Position numbers and translations under genes: made by a program. The notes below the pieces were generated by a model, which made no database searches, was not told the origin of the DNA, and saw nothing but the letters and a program-made list of their open reading frames with translations. From Climacteris rufus (lineage: Eukaryota; Chordata; Aves; Passeriformes; Climacteridae), in NCBI GenBank assembly GCA_013398175.1, contig VZRZ01004928.1:726861-790860 (forward strand): a stretch of DNA of 64,000 nt, written 5' to 3'. This document shows positions 40,701 through 54,001 of this stretch, piece by piece (position 1 is the stretch's first letter; each line of letters starts with the position of its first letter).

Positions 40701-43700
40701 ATTTCCAAACCCAAAACTTTATTAAATGGAATTAAGATTGAGTGGGTAGACCTAAGTATAGACCATGTGCATATATGCATTTTCATTATACAAATATAGC
40801 TGTGAAACATGTTACCAATCTGAAAAGTCAGAATCAATTATAAATCAATGCCACAATGCAGAAATACTTTTTTTTTTCCCCCTACAAACAAGGAAGTGGT
40901 GCAACCATCAGAACAAAACTAGCACCAAAAAGTAGTGGCTTCCTAATCCTTTGACATATTTAAATGAAGGATGGGTATACTTCTGGCAAATGCACTTTAG
41001 CTAAGCCCAAACTGAAACAGCATTTTGGTCAGTAAAGTCAAAAGATTCATTATCAGAAGAACTGGATGAAATATAAAGACTTGTAGTATGTAAAAAATGG
41101 CAGACTTGGCAGTTTAATGGTCCCTTCTAGCCACAACCTCTATGAAGAACTGTCCCAAAGGAAACTATACAATAAACACATTATTACAACCACTTAAATC
41201 AAGCCCACACTCAGTAACCTAAAAGTTTATCACTATCCTTTTTGCCAGAGGTAAAGATCTCCTTTGGATGTGTTATCCACAAGGTAGAATAGCAAAATGA
41301 ATCCACTACACATCCTCCTTCCTTATATTCAAATTCAATTTGCTATGTACTTGATCATATTTACCCCTCCATCTTAGTCTCCCTCACACACAGGGATGTT
41401 ATTTTTAAAAAAAGGTTAAATAAATTAGGAGAGCAGCTTAGGGTTGTTGTTTTCTTGTTGTTTTTCTTTTTCTTTTTAATTATATTCTCAATTAGAATAA
41501 TTTCTGTCAGCAGGCAGCTTAATTTAATATGCAAACTAAAGCTATTTACCAAAACAGTAGCATCTCTCACAGCTCATAAAGCAAAGTCAAGCTACCCTTA
41601 AAGAACAGAACTGTACAGCACTTCAGCAGCAAGCAGAGAAAACTTTGCTTGTATATCTCTACATAAAAATTTCAAAATATGGCTATTCTTGCTGGTATTC
41701 TCTGCGATACATAGAATTATATCAGTATCTCTTGCAAAAGAAGCTTACACAGTTCTAAAGAAAAAGGTGATCTTAAAAGAAGAGTTCACCTAGTGATCAC
41801 TTTAAAGAGTTATCATGAGCTCTAAAAAGCATCAAAAGTACTTGTGGCCAGGTTCAAAGATGTATTTAAGGGGTCTCTCTGAAATTCTACCAATTCCATC
41901 AGGAAGTCAGGTATCTGAACACCTCTGTGGACCAAAGTCCATTTGTGCACTAATCCCATATAAATCAACTTTATTATGAGAAAGACATAACAGTTTATTT
42001 TTGCTGTTATAGAAAAGCAAAATAAATAGCAGTATGATTTAAGAAACTATTTATTTCATATAAAACCCCGTCATTAATACATCACAACCAGGAATTTACA
42101 TATCTGAAGTTACCAGAAAGATGGCCAGTTATGCTAAAAATATATACAAGCATCCTGTTTAGGCCAAGAGGATGACATGTATTTGCTGAAAAAAACTTGC
42201 CAATTCCTCTATCCTCCACAGAGCTCAATACCATTAAACCTAAGCAGCACTGAAAAACAAGCAGAAAAATCTACTTGGCTTAGCAACATTTAAATCAAAG
42301 GTTAACTACATGTTATGCATGCAAGTTCAGAGAGTTCTCAAACTAAAAATGTGGCAGTTGAGAGGCGTGTGTCTCAGCCAAACACACACAAAAGCACACT
42401 CTGCAGACAAAGCATTGCCTGTCTCTGAACTTGCATACAAGGAAAAGAAAAGAAAACACAGGTAACAATATAAATTCCAAAGAAACATTTTGTGCCAATC
42501 AGCTGCACCAGTTACTGTCTCTGGCTGCAGATCCAGCCTTTGCAACTACCACAGAATCCCTTGGCCAAGCAGGGCAAACCATTAGAGAATTCTTTCACAC
42601 ATTTTTTAATAATTTAGAGTATATACAAAAGAACATCCAAAAGCATACATAGGTATTTTTAAGAAATAGGCAGATCTAAACTATTATATATGGTTTACTG
42701 TTGAGATTTTAATCAATAGCCTCGAAGTATCTCAGTAATTATTTTGCTAGTGAAAAAAACCCATTATTTTGGGAACAAAGACGTGACAAAACCCCCAAAC
42801 TGTTGCATTTGGCATGTTGTTTTCATAAGAGCAAACCAGAGTATATTCAAGACAGTATCACTCTTTCAAGTGTATTACATTTCGTTGTGTGTGATCTGCA
42901 CTTCCAGGATTTTGTGCACATTCTCCTTCTACTCTGGCCAGGATTGTGGACCTAAATTGAGGGATCATGCTATCTCAGTTCTCAGTTTTCAAAAAAATGT
43001 TAAAGTTTCAATGGTTTATCTGCCTCAGATTAAAAGAATTCAAGAGAGAGAAAGAAAGGGAAACATACAAAAGCATATTAGTTACATTTTACAGTAAATA
43101 CCACTTGAGTATTTTCACATCACTTTAAAACAGCAGGTACAGTATGCACATGTATACAAAAACCACTCATAATCCTCTGGTGGCCATTCCACCACACAAG
43201 AAGGGTGAAGAAGAACTGAAACAAAGTTCAGTCATTTTATTTTCATCTTGGACATTTTAAGGACCAAAGTGCACATGATTGTGCTGTCCCTCTACTCTCT
43301 TTTCCAACTTTCTTCCTTAACTTCCAAAAGACCAGGACAAACCTTCCACACAATTTTGACACAATACAAAGAAATAAAGAAACAGCTTGCTTGTTCTAAT
43401 TAAAACAAAATGTAGAGGTGACAAAGAAATTAGTATTCCATTAAAGCAGCAGCTGTTGCCAATAGTTATCTTTTGTATTGGAGATACTGTGGGAGGAGGA
43501 TAAGAGGGTGCTGGGGGCAGGTATTATATCTGAGGGTTCTCCATGGCATTTTTGGGCAAGGAGACACTGTTATTTTAAAAGGATTTTACAGAAGATTAAA
43601 AAGCAGCTTCACTACTTTCCCCTCATAAAGATTCACTTGTTAAACAAAAATGCGTCCTTCCAAGTATAAATGTCAGAAGTAATGAAAACACAGGTTGCTA

Positions 43701-46700
43701 AGTCAAAAAAGAAGAGTTATTAAATATATAAGGGAAAAATAATTGTGGTTATTGTGAAACCGGGTAAATATGATTGTATTTTCTGGTGCATTTCTGTTAA
43801 GTATGATATAATGTAATTCCTTGCCTGCAAGGAGGGAGGAAACCAATTTTGATAACAAGGCTAAATTTATGAAGTAAGAAACTATGCCAAAACAGGCCAC
43901 TCTTCACTTACTCTGTAGAATGACTGACACACCCAAAATAATAATTTAGAGTAATTTAACTTTGATGGGAGTTGCTCACATTTCTGCTAACTGTAACAAA
44001 AACATTTGCTTTCCCTGTGAGCAACAATCCAAGAGCAGATTTTTAGTAATTACAGTATTGAAAAGAATCCCTGGATTTGGACTCCTGCTTTCTGAAAAGC
44101 AGCATTAAAACATGTCAGTTTATAAAAACTACAAGTCCACAAGATTTCTCTAACCACTTCTTCATCTTTAAGTAGACTTGCTTTAACATCCTTCAGTCTC
44201 CTGACTATGTATTACTGATTAATTCAGGACAGGACTCCACAAGCAAATGTCAGGGTCTACAGACAGCCATGAAATAAAATAGCCCCAAATTTGTTTTCCT
44301 TCACATTCAAAGGTAGGCTTTACATCCTTTCAGTCAAGCTCTCAAAACCACAGTATCATCTATAAACATTTCTACAAATATAAAGCATGATGTCTATAAC
44401 AGTGTTTCCTGTATACCTTTTCATGAGTTTACAGCAGATATTTTACAAATCCTTCTTCCTCTGTAAATGTCTAAACCCCAGCAGACTTCTGGCAGGACAC
44501 CAAAAGTCAACTGCTGTGGAAACAGCAAGAGAGCCAGGGGCTGCGCATACAAAGTGCTTGAGTTATAGAGTATTTCTCACTGCATATACACAAGACCAAA
44601 ACCTCCTGCTGTTACTGCCATCACAGCTGAGAAAAGGCAAGTTAGGGGAATCCATTTGCACCATCATATGTCCAGCAGCCATCATTCAATGCTAACAAGC
44701 CAAAAATCTATAGGAAGTACATTTACTGCTACTACTGATCGAAGAGAATGTGGCTGTTTTGTTTTAGTTATGCTCAACCTGAGTTGGCAAATACTTGCAA
44801 TAAAACATGACTGAAAAAGGATGAGATCAAGACTTGCACAGACAGATGTACAAAGATGGATGTAGGCTTTATGCAATTCTGTGTCTTCCACAATGATATT
44901 TGTTTCTAGTCATCTCCAACTCATTAAGCTACCTTGGTTGTTCTGTCCAGGTTTAGAAAGGAGCTGTCCTTGTAGTCCTTAGCATTGGATCATCTCATCC
45001 ATAAACAAAAACTGAAAACAACCTGGCATCTTTCTAGAAACTTTTTTGAGAGAGGCATGGCAGAAATGAAACAGTATTTCCATGTATGCTGCTTATATAG
45101 TAAGTCATTTCATCAAAAAATAAATCACTGTGAGAAGCCAACCTACTTTTCCACTGAGAAGGAAGTTAGACACTGGCTCATTGGCAAAGGAGATTTTACA
45201 GCTGATTTAATATAATCTTCATTATCTGCTAAAAAGGAAGACCCAGATCTATTTAAACAAAATCCATACAACATAATCTTGGCTCAGCTAGCCAAAGTAC
45301 AAGATCTCCTCAAACCCCAACTACAGCACATACAAGACACGATAACAATCCACCTTGCAAAAGATAACCAAAGCAAACTTCAGTTCAGACTTCCAAAATA
45401 CACTGCAGACATCCATTCTGATTCATTTCAAAGTCTTTCAGATCACTCTTAAGTGCATAAAGAGAGAGATACAAAAGAAATTAATGAACTGTATGGCATG
45501 TTGCTGCATTAAACAAGCAACAAATTAGTAGACAACAAACTCCAAAGAAAAACCTGGAAGAAAGCTTTACTTTGCATTTGAATTCCTTAACTTAGGGAAA
45601 AACAGAAAAAGAAAATTCATGGACTCTACAGCAGCATTTTATTAAGTTAGAAAAACGTTCAGACGTATTTCAATCTGCACTTTTCAGATACTGAGAGAGG
45701 ACTCTACTACAGACAAAAATCAGAAAAAATATTTTTGCATCAAAAAAATCTTTGGTAACATACTGAAATGTAGAATAAAGCAAAACATTTAAAGCTAGAA
45801 AAGAACCCCACAGGATTACCAAAAAATGGCAAGAATAGTCAGCACAGGGTGAATGATGAACTTCTTCATCAAAAAGTTTGTTTCTGCCTTGAATATGCCA
45901 GAAATTACTCAGTGTAAACCTAATGAAAACCTTAAAAGCTGCAATGGTAAATTATCAAAAAACTCCCACATATTATTGATTTTGTGACCTTCTGTCATAT
46001 CAAAGGAGCTCACCATTCTCTTTGCAAAATTCTACAACTAACAGTACTCACAGAAATATTTAGTATCTTTCAGTGGTAATGAAACTAGCTCTTATTCAAG
46101 TGATGCTATACTTTCTCAAGAATGTAGAAACTATTTTTTTTTTAAATCCATGCTTTTGAAAACACAAAACAGTCTAGTCTGTTCACTCTCCAGAAACAAA
46201 CCACATGATGTTGGTAAACTTCACATACAAAATCCCAGTATGTCAAGGGCTGCCAAAGCAGGAAGATAAGTACTCTTATCTAGTACTACTAGATAAAACC
46301 TAATTCTATCATTATGAAGTAACACAGAAGCAAACTTTTCAATTAATTTTACCAATTACACTACACACACCTCAAACAGGGACTAAACGTAACATAAATT
46401 AGTGTCCAAAGAAAATCAACAGAGTAAATACAGCAGACTTGAAGCATACCCTAAAGAAAGTGCTTTAAGTCACATGCCAGTCAGAGCTATGATGGCTATT
46501 TACATCTTGCATTACAAAAAAAAATGTAGAATATATGAAGAAACTGCCTATTGGTTTAATGGCACCGAGATACCTAGGTCTCTTTAACACAGAAAGTTTT
46601 CATCTAATCTGAAGTTTTATACATGAAAACATCTCCTGAGAATAATGACCACTACATAACTTTGGGTTGATAAAAATGAAATATTATAAATAAGGGGGGC

Positions 46701-49689
46701 TTTAATCTACTTAATAGGTAATTTTTTCAAATATTCCTAGTATTTACAAATCAATTTTAGTCAATCTGTAACTAAATATCCCTAGATTCACAAAAAATTG
46801 AAGTACTTTCTATCAAAAATTCAACACAAAATATATTCAAATAGTTAACAGAAAAAATAGAACATTATATTTTTCATAAGCACATACAAATGTGATGCAA
46901 GCATAATACGAATTTAGAAACAAACCATCACTAGTATTGTATCTTTATTCTGCATATTACATTATTCTCTAATCTTTGTGATACAAATAATACTTTGTCA
47001 GCTAATATTAAAAGTTTAAAAAATGTATATTTATCAGTCAATGGAAGCAGAACAAAGATGGCTGGAGAACTATGGAATTATTTCTTCCATTTGCTAATTC
47101 TCAAATACACCGAACCGGCAATTGCAGTACCAATTTCAATTCCATTTGTCAGAAAAAATTATGAACTTTGTGGAAGGAGCCAGCTGAAATAGGTTATAGC
47201 AACACCAAGCCCTAATTGATTTGTTTAGCATCACCCACAGCAGCGTGGTCCTGTTTCTACACATTACCTCAGTAAAGCCGACAATCAATTCACACTACCA
47301 TATCCGAAAACAGAAAATAGCTAACACTATTTACCTTGAATTTGACTTTGCCACAGTACATCAGACTTTTAAAAAAAAGAAAAAAAAGGCAAATGACCCT
47401 AAGCAGGACAAAGACGAAATTACTTGTGAAGTCCCACTGTCAGGAACTAAGGCAGGCCTAAAAAAATCCTCATTTAGAATTTTCATACAGTGAAGAGAAC
47501 GCCTCAAAAGCAGTATTTTTAATAAGCATGTGATGGGGAGGGGAAGGAATATATTTGAATATACAGTCTACAGCTAGCCTTTCCCCCTCCTCAGGCAGAC
47601 GCACAATTAATATGATACCAGGCAGTTATGATCCATTCCTATCCCATAAATTTTCAACATTCAACTACGGAAGCTTTACAGTTCCCATATAGTTAGTCTA
47701 ACATTAAATTTCTTTTCATAATATAAAACACTACAGCCATAAAATAATACAATAGTTTGGCATCCATTCATAAGAGAGACCTCTTCTCTCTCCTTTTAAT
47801 GGGCCATTACAGCTGTGGTCACAGAGAGAAGGAGAGGCAGGAGGGCAGGACTCCACATGTTGCTAAACAACTTAGAAGTTTACTTTAATCAACAAAGCAG
47901 GTTCGCTGTTTGCTTATTAAGTGCTGTAGAGACTACCAGCAGCAGTGAGTGAGAAGGCCTAGCTACAGCACACAAACCAGATCTCAAAGATCTGCAAAAC
48001 AACAGGTCCAGAGGTGGTTGTTACCTATCCAAATTACTTATTTGAACATAGCAATTACACTGCAAGATTCAAGTGTTCTCTCAGTGTCAAACTGCTCTCA
48101 CAATTTAAGAGGTCATTTCCATAGAAACCCCGACTACTTATCCCAGACGTACTGCAACGGAGCAAGAGAAGCAAACTGCCCTCCACTTGCCACTGTCCTG
48201 CCAGTCAATTCAGGATTGGTCCTGCAATTTGTTTGCCTATGCTTTCATCACCTGTCTTTGTCTATCTCTAAGTTACCTTGTTAAACTGAGGTTTTCATTA
48301 CTCATTCTGATTCCAAAGCTAACACGGGACAGATAAACCTGCTAAGACATGCTAAGATAGTACTGGTTCATTAAAATTCAGATGTTTAGGAATGCAAACA
48401 GTAAGAATGGAATCTGTAAGCATTTATTTCATGTAGGCCAACCAAACATTTTCACACACTACTGATTTTTAATATATCTCTTGTCAATGCTACTGAAACT
48501 CACTGGAAGGTCATAATACATACTGTAATTTATACATTCACATATTTAGAGCTCAATGTATCACATGGAAGCCCTTTGGAAGTTTTGCAAGTTTCATTCT
48601 ATCTTTGCTCTTTGTTCAATAAATTTAGATTAAATAAAGATACTGGACTACACAATCTCTAATAAGCTTCTCCAGTGGCAGAATAGGGCTGCAGGCACTT
48701 GCAGCCATGTTACATGTCAAGACAGCTGATAAGTGTACATACTGCAACTCCACAGGTTCCCAGAAACTATGCATATGCTATCCAAGAAATCAGGCAGGCA
48801 AGAGCTTAACACCACTCCTGATTACTTGGTCCAGCCTACCTCTAGCCATCAAAGAAGCTGTGGGCATCACCAAGCTGTTCTCATCCACCATTATTCTTCT
48901 GGGGAAGTAAAGCAGCCCAACTCTTCCCTACTATAAGATACATATTACAGGTGACATCTGAAAAAAACATGCCCAGGAGTACAGCACCATTTGTTTCAAA
49001 AACCCCATGGGCTTTGCAAGAGATGGGCTAATGAGCTGCCTTAGTATGTAATAAACAAATTGTATGTTTAGTAAGGGGGGTGTGATTTTTCGTACTAACA
49101 AGAAAATACATTTACAACTAGCTGATTAATACGAACAGAGAAAAAGATCATGCTTTACCATTAAACAAGATTTTTTTTAATGTAGTAAGACTGGAAAATA
49201 CCATCTAATCAATTTGGTAACCTAAATTTTTTTGTGTCATAGTTCATTAATTACCTTTCCTAAGACATCAGTGAATATTTAGATTGATTTCTTCATACAT
49301 TAATAGTCTACAATGATTACTCTAAACTCTAGATTGCAGCTTCCTTTTAAAACTCTTACGTGAGTCACAGTAGCACCCCTGTTTTTGAAAGTTCCAAAGT
49401 CCTTTGTAATATCGCCTCTATGTAGTAAGTTACAATGCATTAAGTAACTGACATAATTATGTTCTACTCAATATAGAGCACACCCCTTCCAACACCCAGT
49501 TGTGCTGCATTATTAATAAAGACATGAAAATAACAGTTTCAGCTAAAATCCTTCTAGTATTTAATAGATATATTTATGAATAATGACAGTAGAACCACCA
49601 TTGGAAGTTATTCTTCAAGAAAAGATCAGCTATACATTAATTATTTCAGATAAAGCTTTGTCTAACACACCTGGCAAACAACTTCTAGC
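37791..49689 (-). other. ZDHHC14: ZDHHC14 intron 1, segment between two CR1 fragments
   Basis: AT-rich intronic DNA. The notable structure is a pair of perfect 15-bp inverted repeats bounding 42319-42436. A weak CR1-like scrap at about 41100-41150 was not accepted. The ORFs are short and unremarkable, and no RNA gene was recognised. Confidence 0.8.
42319..42436. repeat. 118-bp segment bounded by 15-bp perfect inverted repeats
   Basis: ATGCAAGTTCAGAGA at 42319-42333 is the exact reverse complement of TCTCTGAACTTGCAT at 42422-42436. The interior does not continue the pairing over its length, though a GTGTGT/ACACAC pair lies inside. The arrangement resembles a tiny terminal-inverted-repeat element, but no target-site duplication is visible in the flanks. 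Chance or a structured RNA element remain possible. Confidence 0.75.
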
Positions 49690-49925
49690 AAGGACAATTC
49701 TACAATCTTCTAGGAAATTTATTTCAGTCCTTATCCACCCTTGTTCTTGAAAAAGGCTCTTCTCTCCTAATGCCTACTAACCTCTAATCTGAATTCTTCC
49801 TCCTGCAATTTGAAGTCATAATGTCCTGTCACATCCTAAGCAATGCGGAGAACCTTTTTTTATCATCCTTCTGCATATCCAAAAGCAATAAATGTAGCTC
49901 TCTCAGCATCACCCTCTCTGACTAA
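49690..49925 (-). mobile_element. CR1 LINE fragment, minus orientation
   Basis: Diverged match to the antisense of the CR1 3' region. The recognisable order is a GTTCTTGAAAAAGGCTCTTCT-like block, CTCCTAATGCC, TCTAATCTGAATTCTTCCTC, CTGCAATTTGAAGTCATAAT, GTCCTGTCACAT, and further on AGCAATAAATGTAGCTCTC, the counterpart of the usual GAGAGCAATAAGGTCTC. It lacks the 3' tail, so both ends are truncated or eroded. It is in the same orientation as ZDHHC14. Confidence 0.85.
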
Positions 49926-51603
49926 AAGAAAACCCAACCTTTTTTAAGGTGTCTGCGGTGGTGAGATGGAAGAGGAAGAGAAGGAAGAAATTCTTGTGAT
50001 GAAGAAAACTGCCAGTTTTAGTGATGGATTCCCTAATTTTGAGAGAAATAAAAGGGAAGAAGTTCAGGAAATCAAAACAAAAATATTCAAAACATTTCTC
50101 AATTTAACAACTTAACCTATCCCGTTAGGAAAGCAATACCCAAGGGAATACAGCATCTTTCATTATATTGCCCTTCTATATCCCTCCATGCACCATCAGG
50201 ACTATTAGGAAGGAGACTGAGTTCCCAGCAAAAGCAACGTGCTCAAGTAATTAAACACATGCCACTTCTGATCTCCAGTAACAGTTTGCACTGACACTAA
50301 CAGCATTTAACAATTTTTGTAAACATCATAAGTACTGCCTGTGATGTCTTCCAAATACGTGAAGATTTTCACAGAAATCATAATTCAAGTCTGAGAAGAA
50401 TAATCTGATCTAATCTGGTCTCTAAATGGATTTTTAAAGCCCTATTTGTCATAGTTCAGTGCCCCTCGTTCACAACAGATTTTTTCACTGTTGTTCTGCA
50501 CAACACAAAGCACACAATTTTTTGAATTGCTATCCTGCATCTAGCCAAGCAATGATGCAAGGAGAAAGGTACTATTCTGAAGAGTTTGATTTGACTATGT
50601 TAGTCCTACTGGCAGAACACAAACTGAAAACAGAGATTCTGAAGAATAATTTTAAGCATAAGCATGTGAAAAAAAAGGCTGTAGAAAAAAACCTGGGAAG
50701 ATACAACCTTAAAACACAGTGCCTTCCAAAAGATATTTTTGGCTGTAATCAACAAGACCTTAAGAACTGACCTTCAGTTTGTAGCATGAATTATGCTACA
50801 AACCACATTTCTAGGACACAACTACATTCAGGTACTTCTTAAGAAAGTATGTAGTAAATTTGTCCCCAGTCAAAAAGCAAAAAAGAAAGCAAATATCACA
50901 TCTGAATCTGTCAGTGGCCATTTTCTCCTTTTCAAAGATGCCATCACGTGCCAAACTCCCTCCTATAACTTTATTAAACTGATGACATAGCTGTATTCAC
51001 AAACATGAGATCAAGAGAAAGATGCAGATTACTGGACTCAAGCTCTCCCAGAAGACAGCCTCCTGTATCAGTCACAAACAGTACTAAAATTTAGTTGATG
51101 TCTTACCATAACACACCCCATTCAAAACTCTGCTGCCATCAAGTAAAAAAAGGTTTGCTCATGGGTGAATTTTTGCTTAAAGAAAATTCCAGTGGAACCT
51201 GCCAATACTAGAATCCATTGCACTCAGCTATCTTAACAGGACATCTTCCTCATGCATTTCCACAACTGCTGAAATCCCTTCAGTGTCCAGTGGGTCCTTG
51301 CTTTAAATGAGGGCAGTCACTGGAACAATATTATATAGGAAGGGTCAGTAGTTCTGAAATGCATTCACTCCCATTGCTCAGAAAGACAGCTGGACATAGT
51401 GACCTTCAGAACAAGGTTCATCTTTTTTCCCAGGCTTTGTGCAAGAAAAATAAACTCAAAATGGCAGGGAGCCTTGATAACAAGCTGAGGAAGCATCCAG
51501 TGCCAATCTTAACGCAAAAAAACCTACCCCAAGTCATAGTGGAATAATAAATAATAACAAACAGCAAAGCAAAAGTAGTTTTGCTTCTCCATCCTGACAG
51601 CTG

Positions 51604-51648
51604 TTTTAACTAGGTTATTATGTTTTAACCTAGTATTAACTAGGTTTT
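51604..51648. repeat. Clustered direct and inverted TTAACTAGGTT words
   Basis: TTAACTAGGTT occurs twice in direct orientation within about 45 bp. Between them AACCTAGT faces ACTAGGTT across ATTA, making an 8-bp-stem hairpin. It is a small local rearrangement with no known role. Confidence 0.8.
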
Positions 51649-52559
51649 GTGCCCACTGATCAACAGCTGAGAAAAATCTCTACTGAAGCAAAAATTTTCA
51701 TCCAGCATGTCTGTCACACTCATGCCCACACCTCTGAGTTGCCTGCAGTCTGATGAACACCTGACCCCCTTGTGACTATCACGTATAGCTAAACGCTACT
51801 TTGAGGTATTTATTCTTTTTTCATGCATACTAGACCAATGCTGTCACTGGAGAATCAAGTCAATCTCCTCAGTTTCCTACACTGGTAAATGAACTTTAGT
51901 CCACTTCAGTCAACACAAGCTATCAAAAGGTAGAGTCATCTTACAGACTGAAAATAAATTTAGAACTATGATATATGACCAAAGCTGAAGCAGCAGTAAG
52001 TTTTCTGCACCTTCAAAACAAAAAAAGATTAATATTTAATGCTGATATATAAAAAGCAAAACCAAAAGCTAATTGTCAGAACACAAGAATTATGTTGGAA
52101 GCAATTAAAAAAATAATAGCAAACAAGAAGGTTCTGAAGCACTACAATATGAAAATCAAAATCCCAGTGTAGCGCTGATGTGTCTAATTATCAAATTATC
52201 TGCATCAGATTACCATGTGAAGAATAATGTCTTAAGCACATAAAATGGTCACAAAATGAAAACTATGAAAAAAAGTACACTAAAACCCATTACATCATGG
52301 ACTTTGCTAACCTAAATTTGCTATGAATTCCATGGCATCAAGACCCAGGCAGTTTCACTGGTCACTGTGTTATACCACAAGTTCCACTATTGATGTGTAC
52401 TTAAACCAAATAGCTCCACTTATGCAACTTGCTTGGAACTTTAACTGAAAAGCAGTATCAGTATTTAGGGTTACAAAGTGGGGTTTATATTTTTATTGCT
52501 ACACAGCAGCATGTAGCCACACTTGATCAAGTATTCTGTACATACCATGTTAGAAACAG

Positions 52560-52575
52560 ATGATGCATGCATCAT
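52560..52575. repeat. 16-bp perfect palindrome
   Basis: ATGATGCATGCATCAT equals its own reverse complement. It could be a dimeric factor-binding site or a chance palindrome. Confidence 0.85.
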
Positions 52576-53984
52576 GCCACCTTGTTTCATACAGCAGAGC
52601 AGTAGCTCCCTGTGCAGAACATCCAATTCTATTCATTCACAATTGTACTTTGTTGCCTGCAAAGAGCATCTCTGAACCTTCCCCACTTTCTTCCAGTGAC
52701 TACACCGCGAGCACTGTGAAAAGTAACACTGGGAAGTAAGTGCCAGCTGACCAGACAAATGCCTCCAAACTACACAGCACACCAGCTCTTCTCTTTTAGT
52801 ACTCTCATTATCTATAGTGCTTCCCTCCTCACTTAGAGGAGCATTGAAAAACAAAGGAACTTGGACTTATTTGGAGGACTTGCAAAAATCAGGAGAAAAC
52901 ATGGCAAGACTATAACATCACTACAAAATTAATGAAGCTCTTGCCTTTACCTTTCACTGAAACAGGTTCAAAAGGTGTCTCAAGCAGAAGAGGCAGTGCT
53001 GCCCCTTTTATGGCTCTCTGAAAAGTGCTGGAAGACGAAGCATCAGTCCACTGAACACATCAGTAAAGAACAAGCACATGGTATGAGTACTAGAAGAGAA
53101 GAGAATGGAAGGCCTTGATTTGAGAGGGAGTATTTAGAAAAGAACAGAAGTTGTGCCTATTTGGGAACTTACTGGTCTAACAATTATATGCAGAAGAGCT
53201 GTGCTAGAACAAACTGCAAGATTGCTACATTCAGGACTGTCAAAATGAAATAAAATGCCAGCATGCCTGTAGAAGTTAAATTTGATACTCTTCTGTCAGG
53301 CTCCCCTTTCTCTGTCACATGCCTTTTCGTTTTAAGACCCATCTGCCCCAGATCCCCCCAGAGGGTCCTGCTATAGGTGGGACAGTTGTGGAGATGAACT
53401 GGAGTTTAAGCAAAGATGACTTCTCAATAATAATAATACACAGAACTCGAAACTGCAGAAACTGGAAGATGTGGTGAATGAAGCAGTTTCAGTGTTTCTT
53501 CATTTGTGCTGCCTAGAGCCACAGGTGAAAGAAGCCCCACAGAGCAAAGCTTTGTTCCCAAAACCAGCTGTGCTACCAAACTTATGGTTAGGCTGGCATT
53601 GCTCAAAACTGTAATTTCAGTGAAGGAGTTCTGCCACACCCTGAGAGAAGCACGCCCAGCACAGGCACAGGTTTCAGATTTCACTTGTTAAAAATCAAGT
53701 TCTTGGCAAATGTCAATACTTTTATGAAGACAACATAACACACATCTTTGAGAAACTGCTGCACTTGCAGACTCCTGCCTATGTACAACCAAGATTCAGA
53801 ACAATCCACTATCTCTTCTCTGTGTAACCCGCAAGCCAGTCTCCTAGGTCTTTCCCTCACCTTTATGGCACTGGAAGTCAAAAAAAGAGCAATGTTGATC
53901 AGAGCTACAGAGCTTTCCTGTCATGAAAGATTAGCAGAAGAGAAACCAGGAATGGTAAGAAAAAGGAAAAGTATTTCTGGACTG

Positions 53985-54001
53985 AAAAAAAAAAAAAAAA
54001 A
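53985..54001 (+). repeat. Poly-A homopolymer
   Basis: Seventeen uninterrupted A residues. No AATAAA lies just upstream and no recognisable coding sequence precedes it, so it is not called a retrocopy tail. Confidence 0.9.

Noticed and set aside
41100..41150. CR1-like 3' end (AATGGTCCCTTCTAGCC)
   Set aside because: The match is limited to about 20 bases and the expected tail and upstream CR1 words are missing.
53740..54001. Possible processed retrocopy ending in the 17-A run
   Set aside because: No coding similarity upstream, no AATAAA signal and no flanking direct repeats visible.
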